Positions 47,390 through 55,608 of a stretch of 64,000 nt of DNA are shown piece by piece. The stretch's first letter is position 1; each line of letters begins with the position of its first letter. The position numbers were made by a program, and so were the translations under genes. The notes below the pieces were generated by a model. That model was not told the DNA's origin and ran no database searches. It saw only the letters and a list, made by a program, of their open reading frames with translations. Origin of the DNA: Pirellulaceae bacterium (GTDB lineage: Bacteria; Planctomycetota; Planctomycetia; Pirellulales; Pirellulaceae); the NCBI GenBank assembly GCA_028280445.1, contig JANQLU010000098.1, positions 62,001 to 126,000 of the forward strand, in the 5' to 3' direction.

Positions 47390-50374
47390 ATGATCTTTCA
47401 AACAAGCCATCCCAATGCATCACGGTTTGCGCCTTTCGTTGTTTCAATTTTCGTGGGAATCGGCATGAACATCCTGGCGTCGAGCGCTCAAGGCCATTTT
47501 TTTCTTCCCGTTCAGGAAAATAAAGCAACGAAAAAAAAACAAGAAGACATGACGGTCGAGCAAGCGAAAAAGCTGCTGGCGAAATCGACACGACTGATGG
47601 GTACGGGGAAACTCCTCGAAGCCGAAAAATCGACGCAGCATGCGTATGACGAGATTTCAGAAAAACGAGGACGTCTGGACAAATATACTTTGAATGCACT
47701 TTCTCTGTTGACTCAAATAAAATTCGTGTTGCGTCGTTCGGAAGCAATCAGGCACGCCGAAGATCTCGCCAAACGCAGTCGGAGCACTGGAATTTATCGA
47801 ACCCAACGCTATTTCACCAACATTGGAATGCTCGCATTCGTCTATATGACGTTTGGGCAATTCGAAAAAGCCGAACAGGTTTACCAACAATGTAGTCGCG
47901 AAGACATGTCGAAGTTTCCAGTTTCAGAGTTTAGTTTCAGATTCACCTATACAGAACACTTGATCAAAATTGACCGTTTGAACGATGCGCAACAACAATT
48001 GGAATTGGCCAACAACATCGCCCAAAAAGTGTACGCCAAGCATCGCTCCAAAGACAAAAACGCGACTCATTTTCAGTTCGAAGACATGGTGGTACTCGTT
48101 CAGATCAGAAAAAGCAGTCTTTTTAACCGGATGGGCGAATTCGAAAAAGCGACAGCGATCAGTCAACCGTGTCTCAAACGGCTCGAAAGTCTGTCCCCAA
48201 AATACGCACGTAATTTTTCTCAAGCGACACCAATCAGTGCGTTTAAGCGCGATTGCCATCGAAATCTGGCAATTGCCGCATTTGGAAAAGGGAATTACAG
48301 GAAAGCCAAAAAGCATTACTTGCTTGCAGAAAAACTCATTGTCCCTAGCAGGCATGCGGCCATGGCGCAAACGCAAAAAGATGTCGCCGCGACGATGTTG
48401 CGATTGGGAGAACTCAAGCAGGCAGAAGAAAAAATAGCATCCGCCATCATCGAATACAAAAAAGCCACTTCGCACCGGGACGCAATGTACTCCGATATCT
48501 TGCGCGTCAAATCAAAAATACAGCGTGCCCGTGGGGATGCGGCGGGTTCGCTCGCAACGATTGCCGAAGCCATCGAGATTCGCAACAAAAAACCCATTGC
48601 AGCACAGTTGCAACACGCGTTGGATCAAGTGGAGTTGGGCAAATCAAAACTGCACTTGAGGCAAAAACAAAAGGCTCATCAAACGTTTTGCAAAACGCTC
48701 GATGGGCTCCTGGATTATTTTGATCGCGAGTTGATTTTCATGTCCGAAGGCAGCGCCTTGCAATATGCGCGAACGATCAAAAGCGTCCTGAATGAGGTTG
48801 TCGCAAGTACCGATCATCGAAACCCGTCGCAAGTTGAGCAAGCCTATCAATATTCTCTCCGGGCAAAATCGCCAGTCACTCAAATTATCGCGCGTCGTCA
48901 GTGGTTGCTGCGTTCTGGGGCGTCCGAAAAAACGGCCGAGATCAAACGACAATTGGCCGCTGTGCGAACACGGCAAGCAGAAATTCGACTGAATCCAAAT
49001 ATCAGCGAAGAAGAAAGTGAAAATCTGTATGATCAAAAACGAAAGCTAATTGCAAAATTGGTTGCAGCCAGCCCCAAAACCGCGAACTCGGAACTCACGT
49101 CTGATCGCACCGACAAAATGTTTCAAACATTGACCGAGTCGCTGCCGCAAAGTCACGTCATCGTCGATTTGGTCGAACTGGATCAATCCAGAAAACCAGA
49201 TGGCAAACCGGCCAAATCCTCGGCGGCGTTTGTGATTGGCTACGACAAATCGAAAAAGAAATGGCGCACCCAACTTGTGTTTTATGATTCGAAATACCTG
49301 GCCAAACAGGTAGCACGCTCATATATCAAATCGATTTACAACAAGCAGCTGGACGTTTGGCGCGGGTGGGGTCTCGAAGGTGACACCATCATCGACACCA
49401 AAAGTGCCAATCGCTATTTAAAAGAACTTTGGACAAAGATCGAATCCTGTTTCCCATCCCATTTAAATTCACAGTCGGTCATTCATATCATTGCTGATGG
49501 AAATCTTGGACGGATTCCGTGGAGTTCTGTCCGAAACGCCAATGGAAAATATCTCGTCGAAAAATACTGCTTTTCTATCAACGATTCCGCGGATTTGATG
49601 TTCCGTGGCGCCACCGCGAAACCACCTCAATCAGTGAACAAATTTAAACAACCAGTACTCGTGGGCGCCATCAACTATTCCAATTCAACAGATGCCAAGG
49701 AGCCCAATACTCGTAATCCGACTTTTCGCACGGTAATTAGCGGCAATTCGAATCGATTTAAAAACTTGCCTGAGTCCGAGCCGGAAATTGATGATATCCA
49801 AAAGATTTTGGGAATTGCTAAAACGGTGACATTAAAACGATCTGAAGCCAACAAATCACAATTCCTGAAAGCGTTTGCTCGCTGTGATTTGTTGCATTTT
49901 TCAGGACACGGATATCTGTTGGACCAACTGTCATTGAAAACGACTTCCCAAAACGACAAAAGATTTGCCGAAAACATTTATTCAAAAGCCGGTATCGTCT
50001 TGAGCAAATCCGAAACCGATGCGCTCAAAGATTACCTGATTTTTGGTGAAGAACTCGTTGATCGCGACTTGAGTACTGTACAGCTTGTCGTACTATCAGG
50101 CTGCTTTACCGGTGGCGGTCGATATGCAATCAATGATGGAGTGTGGGGGATTCGCAAAGCGATGCATTTAGCCGGTGTTCGTTCGACCGTTACGGCACTT
50201 TATCCTGTTGAGGACAGTTCGACTCGCTCGTTGATGAAATTGTTTTACCAGAATTTGATGAAATCAGAGACTTCGAAGGCACAAGCGCTGGCGGAGGCTC
50301 AACGAAGTTTGATCAAACAAAAAAAGGAACCGAGATTTTGGACCGCCTGGACGTTGAGTGGTGATTGGAGGTAA
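47390..50374 (+). CDS. Exported TPR-CHAT caspase-like protease
   Basis: 994 residues from ATG 47390, chosen for its GGAG and signal-like start (PFVVSIFVGIGMNILASSAQG); the frame reaches back to GTG 47333. Residues about 55-500 are TPR-like helical repeats (FEKATAISQPCLKRLE, YRKAKKHYLLAEKLI). The C-terminal CHAT domain has the caspase-like dyad: His840 in LLHFSGHGYL and Cys905 in VVLSGCFTGGGR, followed by AGVRSTVTALYPVEDSSTRSLMKLFYQNLM. CHAT proteases cut specific proteins on activation, as in the Craspase of type III-E CRISPR and in gasdermin-type defence. Here it is coupled to a sigma factor and a kinase instead. Substrate unknown. Confidence 0.88.
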   Translation: MIFQTSHPNASRFAPFVVSIFVGIGMNILASSAQGHFFLPVQENKATKKKQEDMTVEQAKKLLAKSTRLMGTGKLLEAEKSTQHAYDEISEKRGRLDKYTLNALSLLTQIKFVLRRSEAIRHAEDLAKRSRSTGIYRTQRYFTNIGMLAFVYMTFGQFEKAEQVYQQCSREDMSKFPVSEFSFRFTYTEHLIKIDRLNDAQQQLELANNIAQKVYAKHRSKDKNATHFQFEDMVVLVQIRKSSLFNRMGEFEKATAISQPCLKRLESLSPKYARNFSQATPISAFKRDCHRNLAIAAFGKGNYRKAKKHYLLAEKLIVPSRHAAMAQTQKDVAATMLRLGELKQAEEKIASAIIEYKKATSHRDAMYSDILRVKSKIQRARGDAAGSLATIAEAIEIRNKKPIAAQLQHALDQVELGKSKLHLRQKQKAHQTFCKTLDGLLDYFDRELIFMSEGSALQYARTIKSVLNEVVASTDHRNPSQVEQAYQYSLRAKSPVTQIIARRQWLLRSGASEKTAEIKRQLAAVRTRQAEIRLNPNISEEESENLYDQKRKLIAKLVAASPKTANSELTSDRTDKMFQTLTESLPQSHVIVDLVELDQSRKPDGKPAKSSAAFVIGYDKSKKKWRTQLVFYDSKYLAKQVARSYIKSIYNKQLDVWRGWGLEGDTIIDTKSANRYLKELWTKIESCFPSHLNSQSVIHIIADGNLGRIPWSSVRNANGKYLVEKYCFSINDSADLMFRGATAKPPQSVNKFKQPVLVGAINYSNSTDAKEPNTRNPTFRTVISGNSNRFKNLPESEPEIDDIQKILGIAKTVTLKRSEANKSQFLKAFARCDLLHFSGHGYLLDQLSLKTTSQNDKRFAENIYSKAGIVLSKSETDALKDYLIFGEELVDRDLSTVQLVVLSGCFTGGGRYAINDGVWGIRKAMHLAGVRSTVTALYPVEDSSTRSLMKLFYQNLMKSETSKAQALAEAQRSLIKQKKEPRFWTAWTLSGDWR

Positions 50375-50469
50375 CGTGAAAAAATACCGGAATTTCTTTG
50401 CCTCCGAGGTTTGACGTCGCAACGTTTTTGAACGTGAGGTTTTTCAAAATTAACATGCCCGGATAAAAA

Positions 50470-51999
50470 ATGACTGGCAATCAACCTGAGGCCGAAAATC
50501 CCAAAGACGTCGTGGAAGAGCTGGAAGATCAAATCCACGAACTCGAAAGCGAAGTTTGCGATTTGCTTCGTCAGAATAATTTCGCCTTTGATTCGCTTGA
50601 AAACCAATCGCCGACGGTCATCGGGCGTTTTGAAATTCTGGAAACATTGAGCCGACAAGGCCAGGCGCTCGTCTATTTGGCTTTTGATCCGGTCCTTCAA
50701 CGCAAAGTCGTTTTAAAAATTTATTTGCAGTCAATCACTGCGGCGCAACGTGCCAAAATGGTCGCTGAAGGGAGGGCTTTGGCAAAAATCGAAAGCCCGT
50801 ATGTGGTCAAATGTCTGGGGGTCGAAGAATACCAGGAAATTCCGTTTTTAGTTCTCCAATATGTTCCCGGCAAAACGCTAACTGAACTCGTAGAAACCGA
50901 TGGGCTGTTAAAACCAGATCGAGCGCTCTCGATTGTTCGTCGCTTGGCCGAGGGACTGCGACATCTTCATCAACTTGGCCTAGCCCACCGCGATTTGAAA
51001 CCCAGTAATGTGATCATTGTTGATGACACACCTGTTTTGGTTGATTTTGGCTTAGTCGCTCGTCCCGCTGAAATCGATCAAGATGACACATCCGGAACTC
51101 CAGCGTTTATGGCTCCGGAACAAGCACGAGAAGGCCAAACCGATATTGATACGAGGGTCGATATTTATGGGCTCGGTGCAATTCTCCATTTCCTGGTTGC
51201 GGGGCATCCTCCTCAACAAACCGTCAGCCACGAGAAACGACCGCTGGAAACACTGCTGAAAAAATCGTTAGCAACGAACCCGGTTGACCGAATCGGTGAT
51301 GTGAGCCAGATGATCGCTGAGATCGATTTGGTTCGCTCTCGATTCAAACGCAACCGCATCATGACTGTCACGGGTTGTGTCGTATTGTTATTGGGCGTCA
51401 TTCTCGGCGGCGCCGCGGTATTCCAAAATTTCTTGAAACCGAATTCAGACACGCCGATTGTGTCGGATGTTACACAAAAGCCAAAACAAGATATTTTGCG
51501 CACGGATTTTGGTTTGCAGGTCGAAATGATCGACGACAACGGCAACCCGTTGAATCGTGATAAAAAAGGCGTCTACCAGTTGTTATTGGACTCGAACATT
51601 CGTTTCAAAGTGACGGCCAATCGCGACTGTAAAATTGTCATTGCCAGCCTAGAGAGTGCCGAATTTACGACGGAAATCAACAAATGCGTGCAGTTATTCC
51701 CAAGACAGGGAGAATTGGCAGATATCCAACTGGTCGGTAAAAACACGACCGTTTTGCCGAAAAATCGAAGTGTCCGCTGTAATTCACTTTCACCGCGCAA
51801 CGAATACGTCATCCTGGTCGCCTGGACCGGTAAATCCAAAATGGAAACCGTGATCGACAAAATCAGTTCGTTGATCAAACAAGATTCCAAATTCGTTCAA
51901 CGCGCCGACGAAATCTGGCGGGGTTTGGGTGACGAAGAATCTGAACTCGGACTCACGTCGAGCCAGCTATTGGTCTATTTCGTATCCAACGGCGACTAA
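50470..51999 (+). CDS. Ser/Thr protein kinase with degenerate glycine loop and C-terminal DUF4384-like domain
   Basis: 509 residues. Acidic N-terminal coiled coil (about 12-40), then the kinase domain (53-285): the glycine loop is LSRQGQALVY instead of GxGxxG; VVLKIY (Lys83), AHRDLKPSN (Asp175), LVDFGLV and MAPEQ are normal. One membrane helix (VTGCVVLLLGVILGGAAVF, about 300-320) leads to an extracytoplasmic region resembling DUF4384, a domain that often ends kinase or caspase-like proteins. The kinase thus may bind ATP in an altered way or be weak. It is the third gene after the sigma factor and CHAT genes, 95 bp on, and is likely co-transcribed. Confidence 0.85.
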   Translation: MTGNQPEAENPKDVVEELEDQIHELESEVCDLLRQNNFAFDSLENQSPTVIGRFEILETLSRQGQALVYLAFDPVLQRKVVLKIYLQSITAAQRAKMVAEGRALAKIESPYVVKCLGVEEYQEIPFLVLQYVPGKTLTELVETDGLLKPDRALSIVRRLAEGLRHLHQLGLAHRDLKPSNVIIVDDTPVLVDFGLVARPAEIDQDDTSGTPAFMAPEQAREGQTDIDTRVDIYGLGAILHFLVAGHPPQQTVSHEKRPLETLLKKSLATNPVDRIGDVSQMIAEIDLVRSRFKRNRIMTVTGCVVLLLGVILGGAAVFQNFLKPNSDTPIVSDVTQKPKQDILRTDFGLQVEMIDDNGNPLNRDKKGVYQLLLDSNIRFKVTANRDCKIVIASLESAEFTTEINKCVQLFPRQGELADIQLVGKNTTVLPKNRSVRCNSLSPRNEYVILVAWTGKSKMETVIDKISSLIKQDSKFVQRADEIWRGLGDEESELGLTSSQLLVYFVSNGD

Positions 52000-52386
52000 C
52001 AAAACGTAGCTGTCATCGGAATCCGAACTCTATTGCCTGTTGCTTGCGTTCTTCGATTGCGGATACATTGAATGCCTACGTTTTGAGACCATTTGCAATG
52101 AGTCACAGCGACGTCGCATCCCGAGTTCTCCCTTGAACATAACGGGGTGCACTGCATATCATGAATCATCCAGTAACCGGTTGATTTTGACTCGTGATTT
52201 GAAAACCGGTTTCAAACAAATCCTCCGTCTCAAAAAAAGACTTTTTCCTATTTTCAGCAAAATTGGTGAAAGGTTTCCCAGAAAATCTGCGTCAAACTGC
52301 AGATATTTCAATTGGCGCAAGAATTGCGTCGCATTTTTTAGTTGTCGGTTTCCGACATATTTATTTTTCGATCAGAGGAGGAATCA
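52000..52386. other. Intergenic stretch after the kinase gene
   Basis: 387 bases; no ORF or structure worth naming except the AACCGGTT palindrome near 52175. A strong ribosome site (GAGGAG) closes it. No terminator is seen for the kinase gene. Confidence 0.5.
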
Positions 52387-52680
52387 ATGACGGACGTCCA
52401 CGGACACTGGACAATCAACAGCGTCCTAGTCAATTCGGAACCAGTGTTAGATAAGAATGGATTTGAGAAACTCGTCGTTTCCCAAAATCACATTTCAATC
52501 GAACCTGCTGGAATCGAGTTTTCCGTGAATCAAGCAACTTCGCGGAGTGCCATTTTGGAGTCACGTTCGCAAGTATTTTTTGCGGAATATTTCAAAAATG
52601 ACGGACAATTGACGCTGGATTTGTCACGCCCTGCATTTCGCGAAACCATTCGCGTAAGTGCATCAATGAATGGTCAATAA
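52387..52680 (+). CDS. Small TIGR03067-like protein
   Basis: 97 residues from ATG 52387, decided by GAGGAGG. The start (GHWTINSVLVNSEPVLDKNGFEKLVVSQNHISIEP) resembles the first half of TIGR03067 domain proteins (G.W...S...NG.) that are frequent in planctomycetes; the rest is shorter. No signal peptide. Function unknown. A perfect intrinsic terminator follows 40 bp after its stop. Whether it belongs to the preceding operon is unclear because of the 387-bp gap. Confidence 0.6.
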   Translation: MTDVHGHWTINSVLVNSEPVLDKNGFEKLVVSQNHISIEPAGIEFSVNQATSRSAILESRSQVFFAEYFKNDGQLTLDLSRPAFRETIRVSASMNGQ

Positions 52681-52720
52681 ACGGTATTATTTATTTTTCT
52701 TTGCCTCAACCATTCATGAG

Positions 52721-52751
52721 AAACGGCCAACAACGTTGGCCGTTTTTTTTT
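52721..52751 (+). terminator. Rho-independent terminator
   Basis: AAACGGCCAAC / GTTGGCCGTTT, 11 perfect pairs with a 3-base loop, followed by TTTTTT. It ends the TIGR03067-like gene; it also lies just past the stop of the convergent aminotransferase gene and may serve both. Confidence 0.9.
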
Positions 52752-52761
52752 GCTCAGTGTG

Positions 52762-53964
52762 CTAGCTGACGCATTCTGCAGATTCCAAACAGCTTTGAAT
52801 GATTTGGATGTTTTCGTCAAACGTTTCTGCCAACAACGGTCCAAATGAAAACCTGATCAGTTGCGAATGAGGACCGTCGTCTCCGCGACGATACATATCA
52901 CACAATCGACCGGGCAGGATCGCAGCATGATGCTGAAACAATCGTTCATTAAACTGGTCGGCGGTTAGATCGCCAGGCAATTTTCCCCAATGATAAAATC
53001 CTCCATCGCCCGTTGACAGCTCGATACCACATTCGGTCAACGCCTCTCGATATTTGTCACGTTGTTCGTTGTAAAACGACACTACCGCGTTGCGGGCATG
53101 TTCAACACGTCCTAATTCCAAAAGCTTGGTGACGTAAATCTGAGATGGACGTGATACGCCGCCCATCGCGATCGAAGAAAAATTTCGAAAGATCTCGATG
53201 TGTTCTCGCGAGGCGACGACCCAGCCCGTACGCATTCCCGGCACCTGCAACCCTTTGGTCGCCGCGCCGATGACAAAAATGTCGGTAGCATTGATGTCGT
53301 CGACATATTTCAAAGCACTGGTCGGACCGTTGGCGTTAAAAAATTCATACGCTTCATCGATGATCGCGCCGTGACCGCCGGCACTGGCAAAATCAACGAG
53401 CATTTTTAAATCATCACCGTTCCAGGTAACGCCGGTTGGGTTGCAGGGATTGCTGCGAATCGCCAACGTCCGGCCTCCAACCGCCGCACGGGCCGCATGA
53501 TAATCTTCGATGGTCGGCCGAAAGTTGTTTTCCGCGTTGCTCGGAATAATTTGATGAGCTCGATTCAACAGTTTGAGTTTATCGTAGTACGGTGTGTATT
53601 CGGTCTCTTCGATAATGACTTGAATGTCGTCATGCAAAAACAACAACGAAGCGAGAATTCCCGGGCGTCCACCGGCAAAAATGGCGACGTTTTCCGTTTC
53701 GATTCCAGCATCATAAAAATGGTTGTAATAATCGCGAATCGCTTCGATCAGTGGCTGAACACCGGTTGCCGACGGGTATTTGAGATCCTGCCAATCGAAT
53801 TCGACAGATGATGGCAATTCCGGGCCGCCTGGTAATTGTGTTGTCAGTGGAAAACCTTGGGCCCACGGGCGGGTACCCGGATCTCCCATATAGTGTCCGG
53901 TCGCATCTTGAAATTTAAAAAGCGTTTCGTATACGCCCATCGGTGGGAATTTTTTGAGGAACAT
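52762..53964 (-). CDS. Class I/II PLP-dependent aminotransferase
   Basis: 400 residues. Fold-type I aminotransferase signs: FAGGRPGILASLL, SNPCNPTGVTW, IIDEAYEFF and the PLP Lys in GAATKGLQVPGMRTGW (about residue 237), then Arg in RFSFGP binding the carboxylate. Full length. The exact amino-acid pair is not decided; valine/alanine-type or aspartate-type are possible. ATG at 53964; an alternative Met nine codons on is possible. It stands alone between a shared terminator and a gene-poor region. Confidence 0.85.
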   Translation of the reverse strand: MFLKKFPPMGVYETLFKFQDATGHYMGDPGTRPWAQGFPLTTQLPGGPELPSSVEFDWQDLKYPSATGVQPLIEAIRDYYNHFYDAGIETENVAIFAGGRPGILASLLFLHDDIQVIIEETEYTPYYDKLKLLNRAHQIIPSNAENNFRPTIEDYHAARAAVGGRTLAIRSNPCNPTGVTWNGDDLKMLVDFASAGGHGAIIDEAYEFFNANGPTSALKYVDDINATDIFVIGAATKGLQVPGMRTGWVVASREHIEIFRNFSSIAMGGVSRPSQIYVTKLLELGRVEHARNAVVSFYNEQRDKYREALTECGIELSTGDGGFYHWGKLPGDLTADQFNERLFQHHAAILPGRLCDMYRRGDDGPHSQLIRFSFGPLLAETFDENIQIIQSCLESAECVS

Positions 53965-54224
53965 AGCGGATATTTTGGTGCAGTGGTAATTTGATCGAAG
54001 GAACCAATTTACACGATCTGTGCGGTTACCGCATCGCCCTCGGTTGAAATCGTATCTGGTCCAAATCGGCAGCCAATTGAACCAATTTTGGACTGGCTGG
54101 ACGATCGAAATGCTCGGGTTCGTCAGTGGCCAAAGAGGATACGTGGAACGCTTTTTCGACCTGTAATTTGGCTACGTCGAGCGCTGTTTCTTGACTATGG
54201 CTTTGCTGTTTTCTTGCCGAAGAA

Positions 54225-54281
54225 GTAGGGCCGGTTCCCACCGGCCGTTTTGTCGGATTGGCCGGTGGGAACCGGCCCTAC
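54225..54281. repeat. GTAGGGCCGGTTCCCACCGG palindrome, copy 3
   Basis: The cleanest copy: GTAGGGCCGGTTCCCACCGG and its exact complement with a loop of about 15 bases containing TTTTGTCGGATT. The same loop words occur in the other two copies. Confidence 0.95.
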
Positions 54282-54655
54282 AACGCACTATGAATCGAGG
54301 CGCATTGGCTTCGGCGCGAATTACGCACGGGTCAGATTCGAACCCGTACAGAATCAGATTTAGATGCATCACGTACAGCCAAACCAAACTTGCGACGAGT
54401 TCCCGACGTGGGCAAAGTTGGGATTAATGGAATTTTGTTCCACTTCCGATCTATTCTACCGGCGGGTTTTTATGGACTGTTGTTTGTTCCGTTAATGAAT
54501 TCCGGCGCAACACTTTATAACAACTTCTAACAATCAAAAAACTGGATGCTTCAACGCAAAAAAAAAGTGCGACAAATAGCGCTTTTGAGCGCCCAAAAAT
54601 ACTTGATTTTCTCGTTGCCCCTGCTCAGTGTGGAATCCGAAATCGCCAATTTTCA

Positions 54656-54801
54656 TTAATCACCGTAATTCACAGTGAATTCGAGTTTATAGCCACTTTC
54701 ACTCTCAAAAGCGACATGAATGACACGGTATTTGGTGTCCCCAAAAATCCCTGAATTGGCATTGGGTTGGCTGGCGGCATCAATCCAAGTTTTTTGACAC
54801 C
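54656..54801 (-). pseudogene. Probable 3' fragment of a lost gene
   Basis: An open frame of 48 codons without a start, ending TAA at 54656-54658 (minus). It reads like natural protein: TWIDAASQPNANSGIFGDTK, then YRVIHVAFESESGYKLEFTV and NYGD. Upstream the frame meets a stop at once. It looks like the end of a beta-rich protein whose 5' part was deleted or scrambled. It might be chance, but the residue pattern is unusually protein-like. Confidence 0.3.
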
Positions 54802-54920
54802 TTTACGTTGTGAAAATCGGTACTACGAATTTGCGAAGGTACAAAAACGAGTGTTTTTTTGTAATTTGATTATTGGGATTCCGCTGAAGCGTTATTTGTA
54901 AGGCACCACCGTTTACATTT

Positions 54921-55589
54921 GTGCTCCCCAAAACTATCCCCGAAGTTCAACGGATTTTTGAAGTTATGAATGGCGAACCTGTTTATTCCAATGGTGACGA
55001 CGAATCCACAAGAACAAGTCTGTTGATGAAAGCCATCGACAAGGATACAGCTGCGTGGGATGCAATCGTCGAAATCTACGTTCCACTGATTCACATCTGG
55101 TGCCGTAAGTGGGGACTGTCCAAGGAAGACACGGAAGACGTTGGACAGGAGGCAATCACATCCGTGGTCAAGAGCTTGCACACTTTTTCAAAAAAGAATC
55201 AGAAGCGTTCATTCAGAAGTTGGTTGTACAAAATTACTTACCACAAAATGCTTGACGATCGGGAAAAAAAGAAAAGTTCCGCAAAAGGTGGTAGCGCCGT
55301 GGTTCAACAAATGTCTCAAGTGCCAGTGGAGGATTCCAATGAATGGCTCGCTGAAGACAAAAGGCTGATCTATGAAAAAATCACAGCTCAGCTGGACAAC
55401 AGATTTTCGAAAAAACATGCAGATTGTTTTTTGGAATTTGCCTTCTATGGAAAACCGGTCAAGCAGCTTGCTGAAGAGTACGACATCACGGAAGGAGCAC
55501 TTCATGTTGCATTTCATCGAATAAGAAAACTGATCAGATCGGAATATGGAGACTTGCTGAAAGGCGAGGATGACGAATTAACGGATTGA
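54921..55589 (+). CDS. ECF-like RNA polymerase sigma factor
   Basis: 222 residues from GTG 54921; ATG 54966 is a possible later start (MNGEPVYSNG). Region 2: DAIVEIYVPLIHIWCRKWGLSKEDTEDVGQEAITSVVKSLHTF, with RSFRSWLYKITYHKMLDDREKK; region 4: DCFLEFAFYGKPVKQLAEEYDITEGALHVAFHRIRKLIR. It is 19 bp upstream of a kinase gene whose N-terminus carries a zinc-finger-like motif, so the kinase may act as its regulator. The planctomycete sigma expansions include this layout. Confidence 0.88.
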   Translation: MLPKTIPEVQRIFEVMNGEPVYSNGDDESTRTSLLMKAIDKDTAAWDAIVEIYVPLIHIWCRKWGLSKEDTEDVGQEAITSVVKSLHTFSKKNQKRSFRSWLYKITYHKMLDDREKKKSSAKGGSAVVQQMSQVPVEDSNEWLAEDKRLIYEKITAQLDNRFSKKHADCFLEFAFYGKPVKQLAEEYDITEGALHVAFHRIRKLIRSEYGDLLKGEDDELTD

Positions 55590-55608
55590 AAAGTATGTAG
55601 GGAGCACA

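Larger units (their letters stand above)
53965..54920. other. Gene-poor stretch between aminotransferase and sigma factor genes
   Basis: 956 bases. It contains the GTAGGGCC palindrome at 54225-54281, a tRNA-arm-like hairpin (54323-54349) that does not fit a tRNA, and a probable C-terminal gene remnant on the minus strand (54656-54801). Otherwise nothing is recognised. Confidence 0.6.

Noticed and set aside
54323-54349. tRNA T-arm-like sequence on the minus strand (GGGTTCGAATC within a hairpin)
   Set aside because: The stem pairs as ACGGGT/ACCCGT around a 9-base loop, not as a 5-pair T-stem with a 7-base loop, and no acceptor, D or anticodon arms could be fitted around it.
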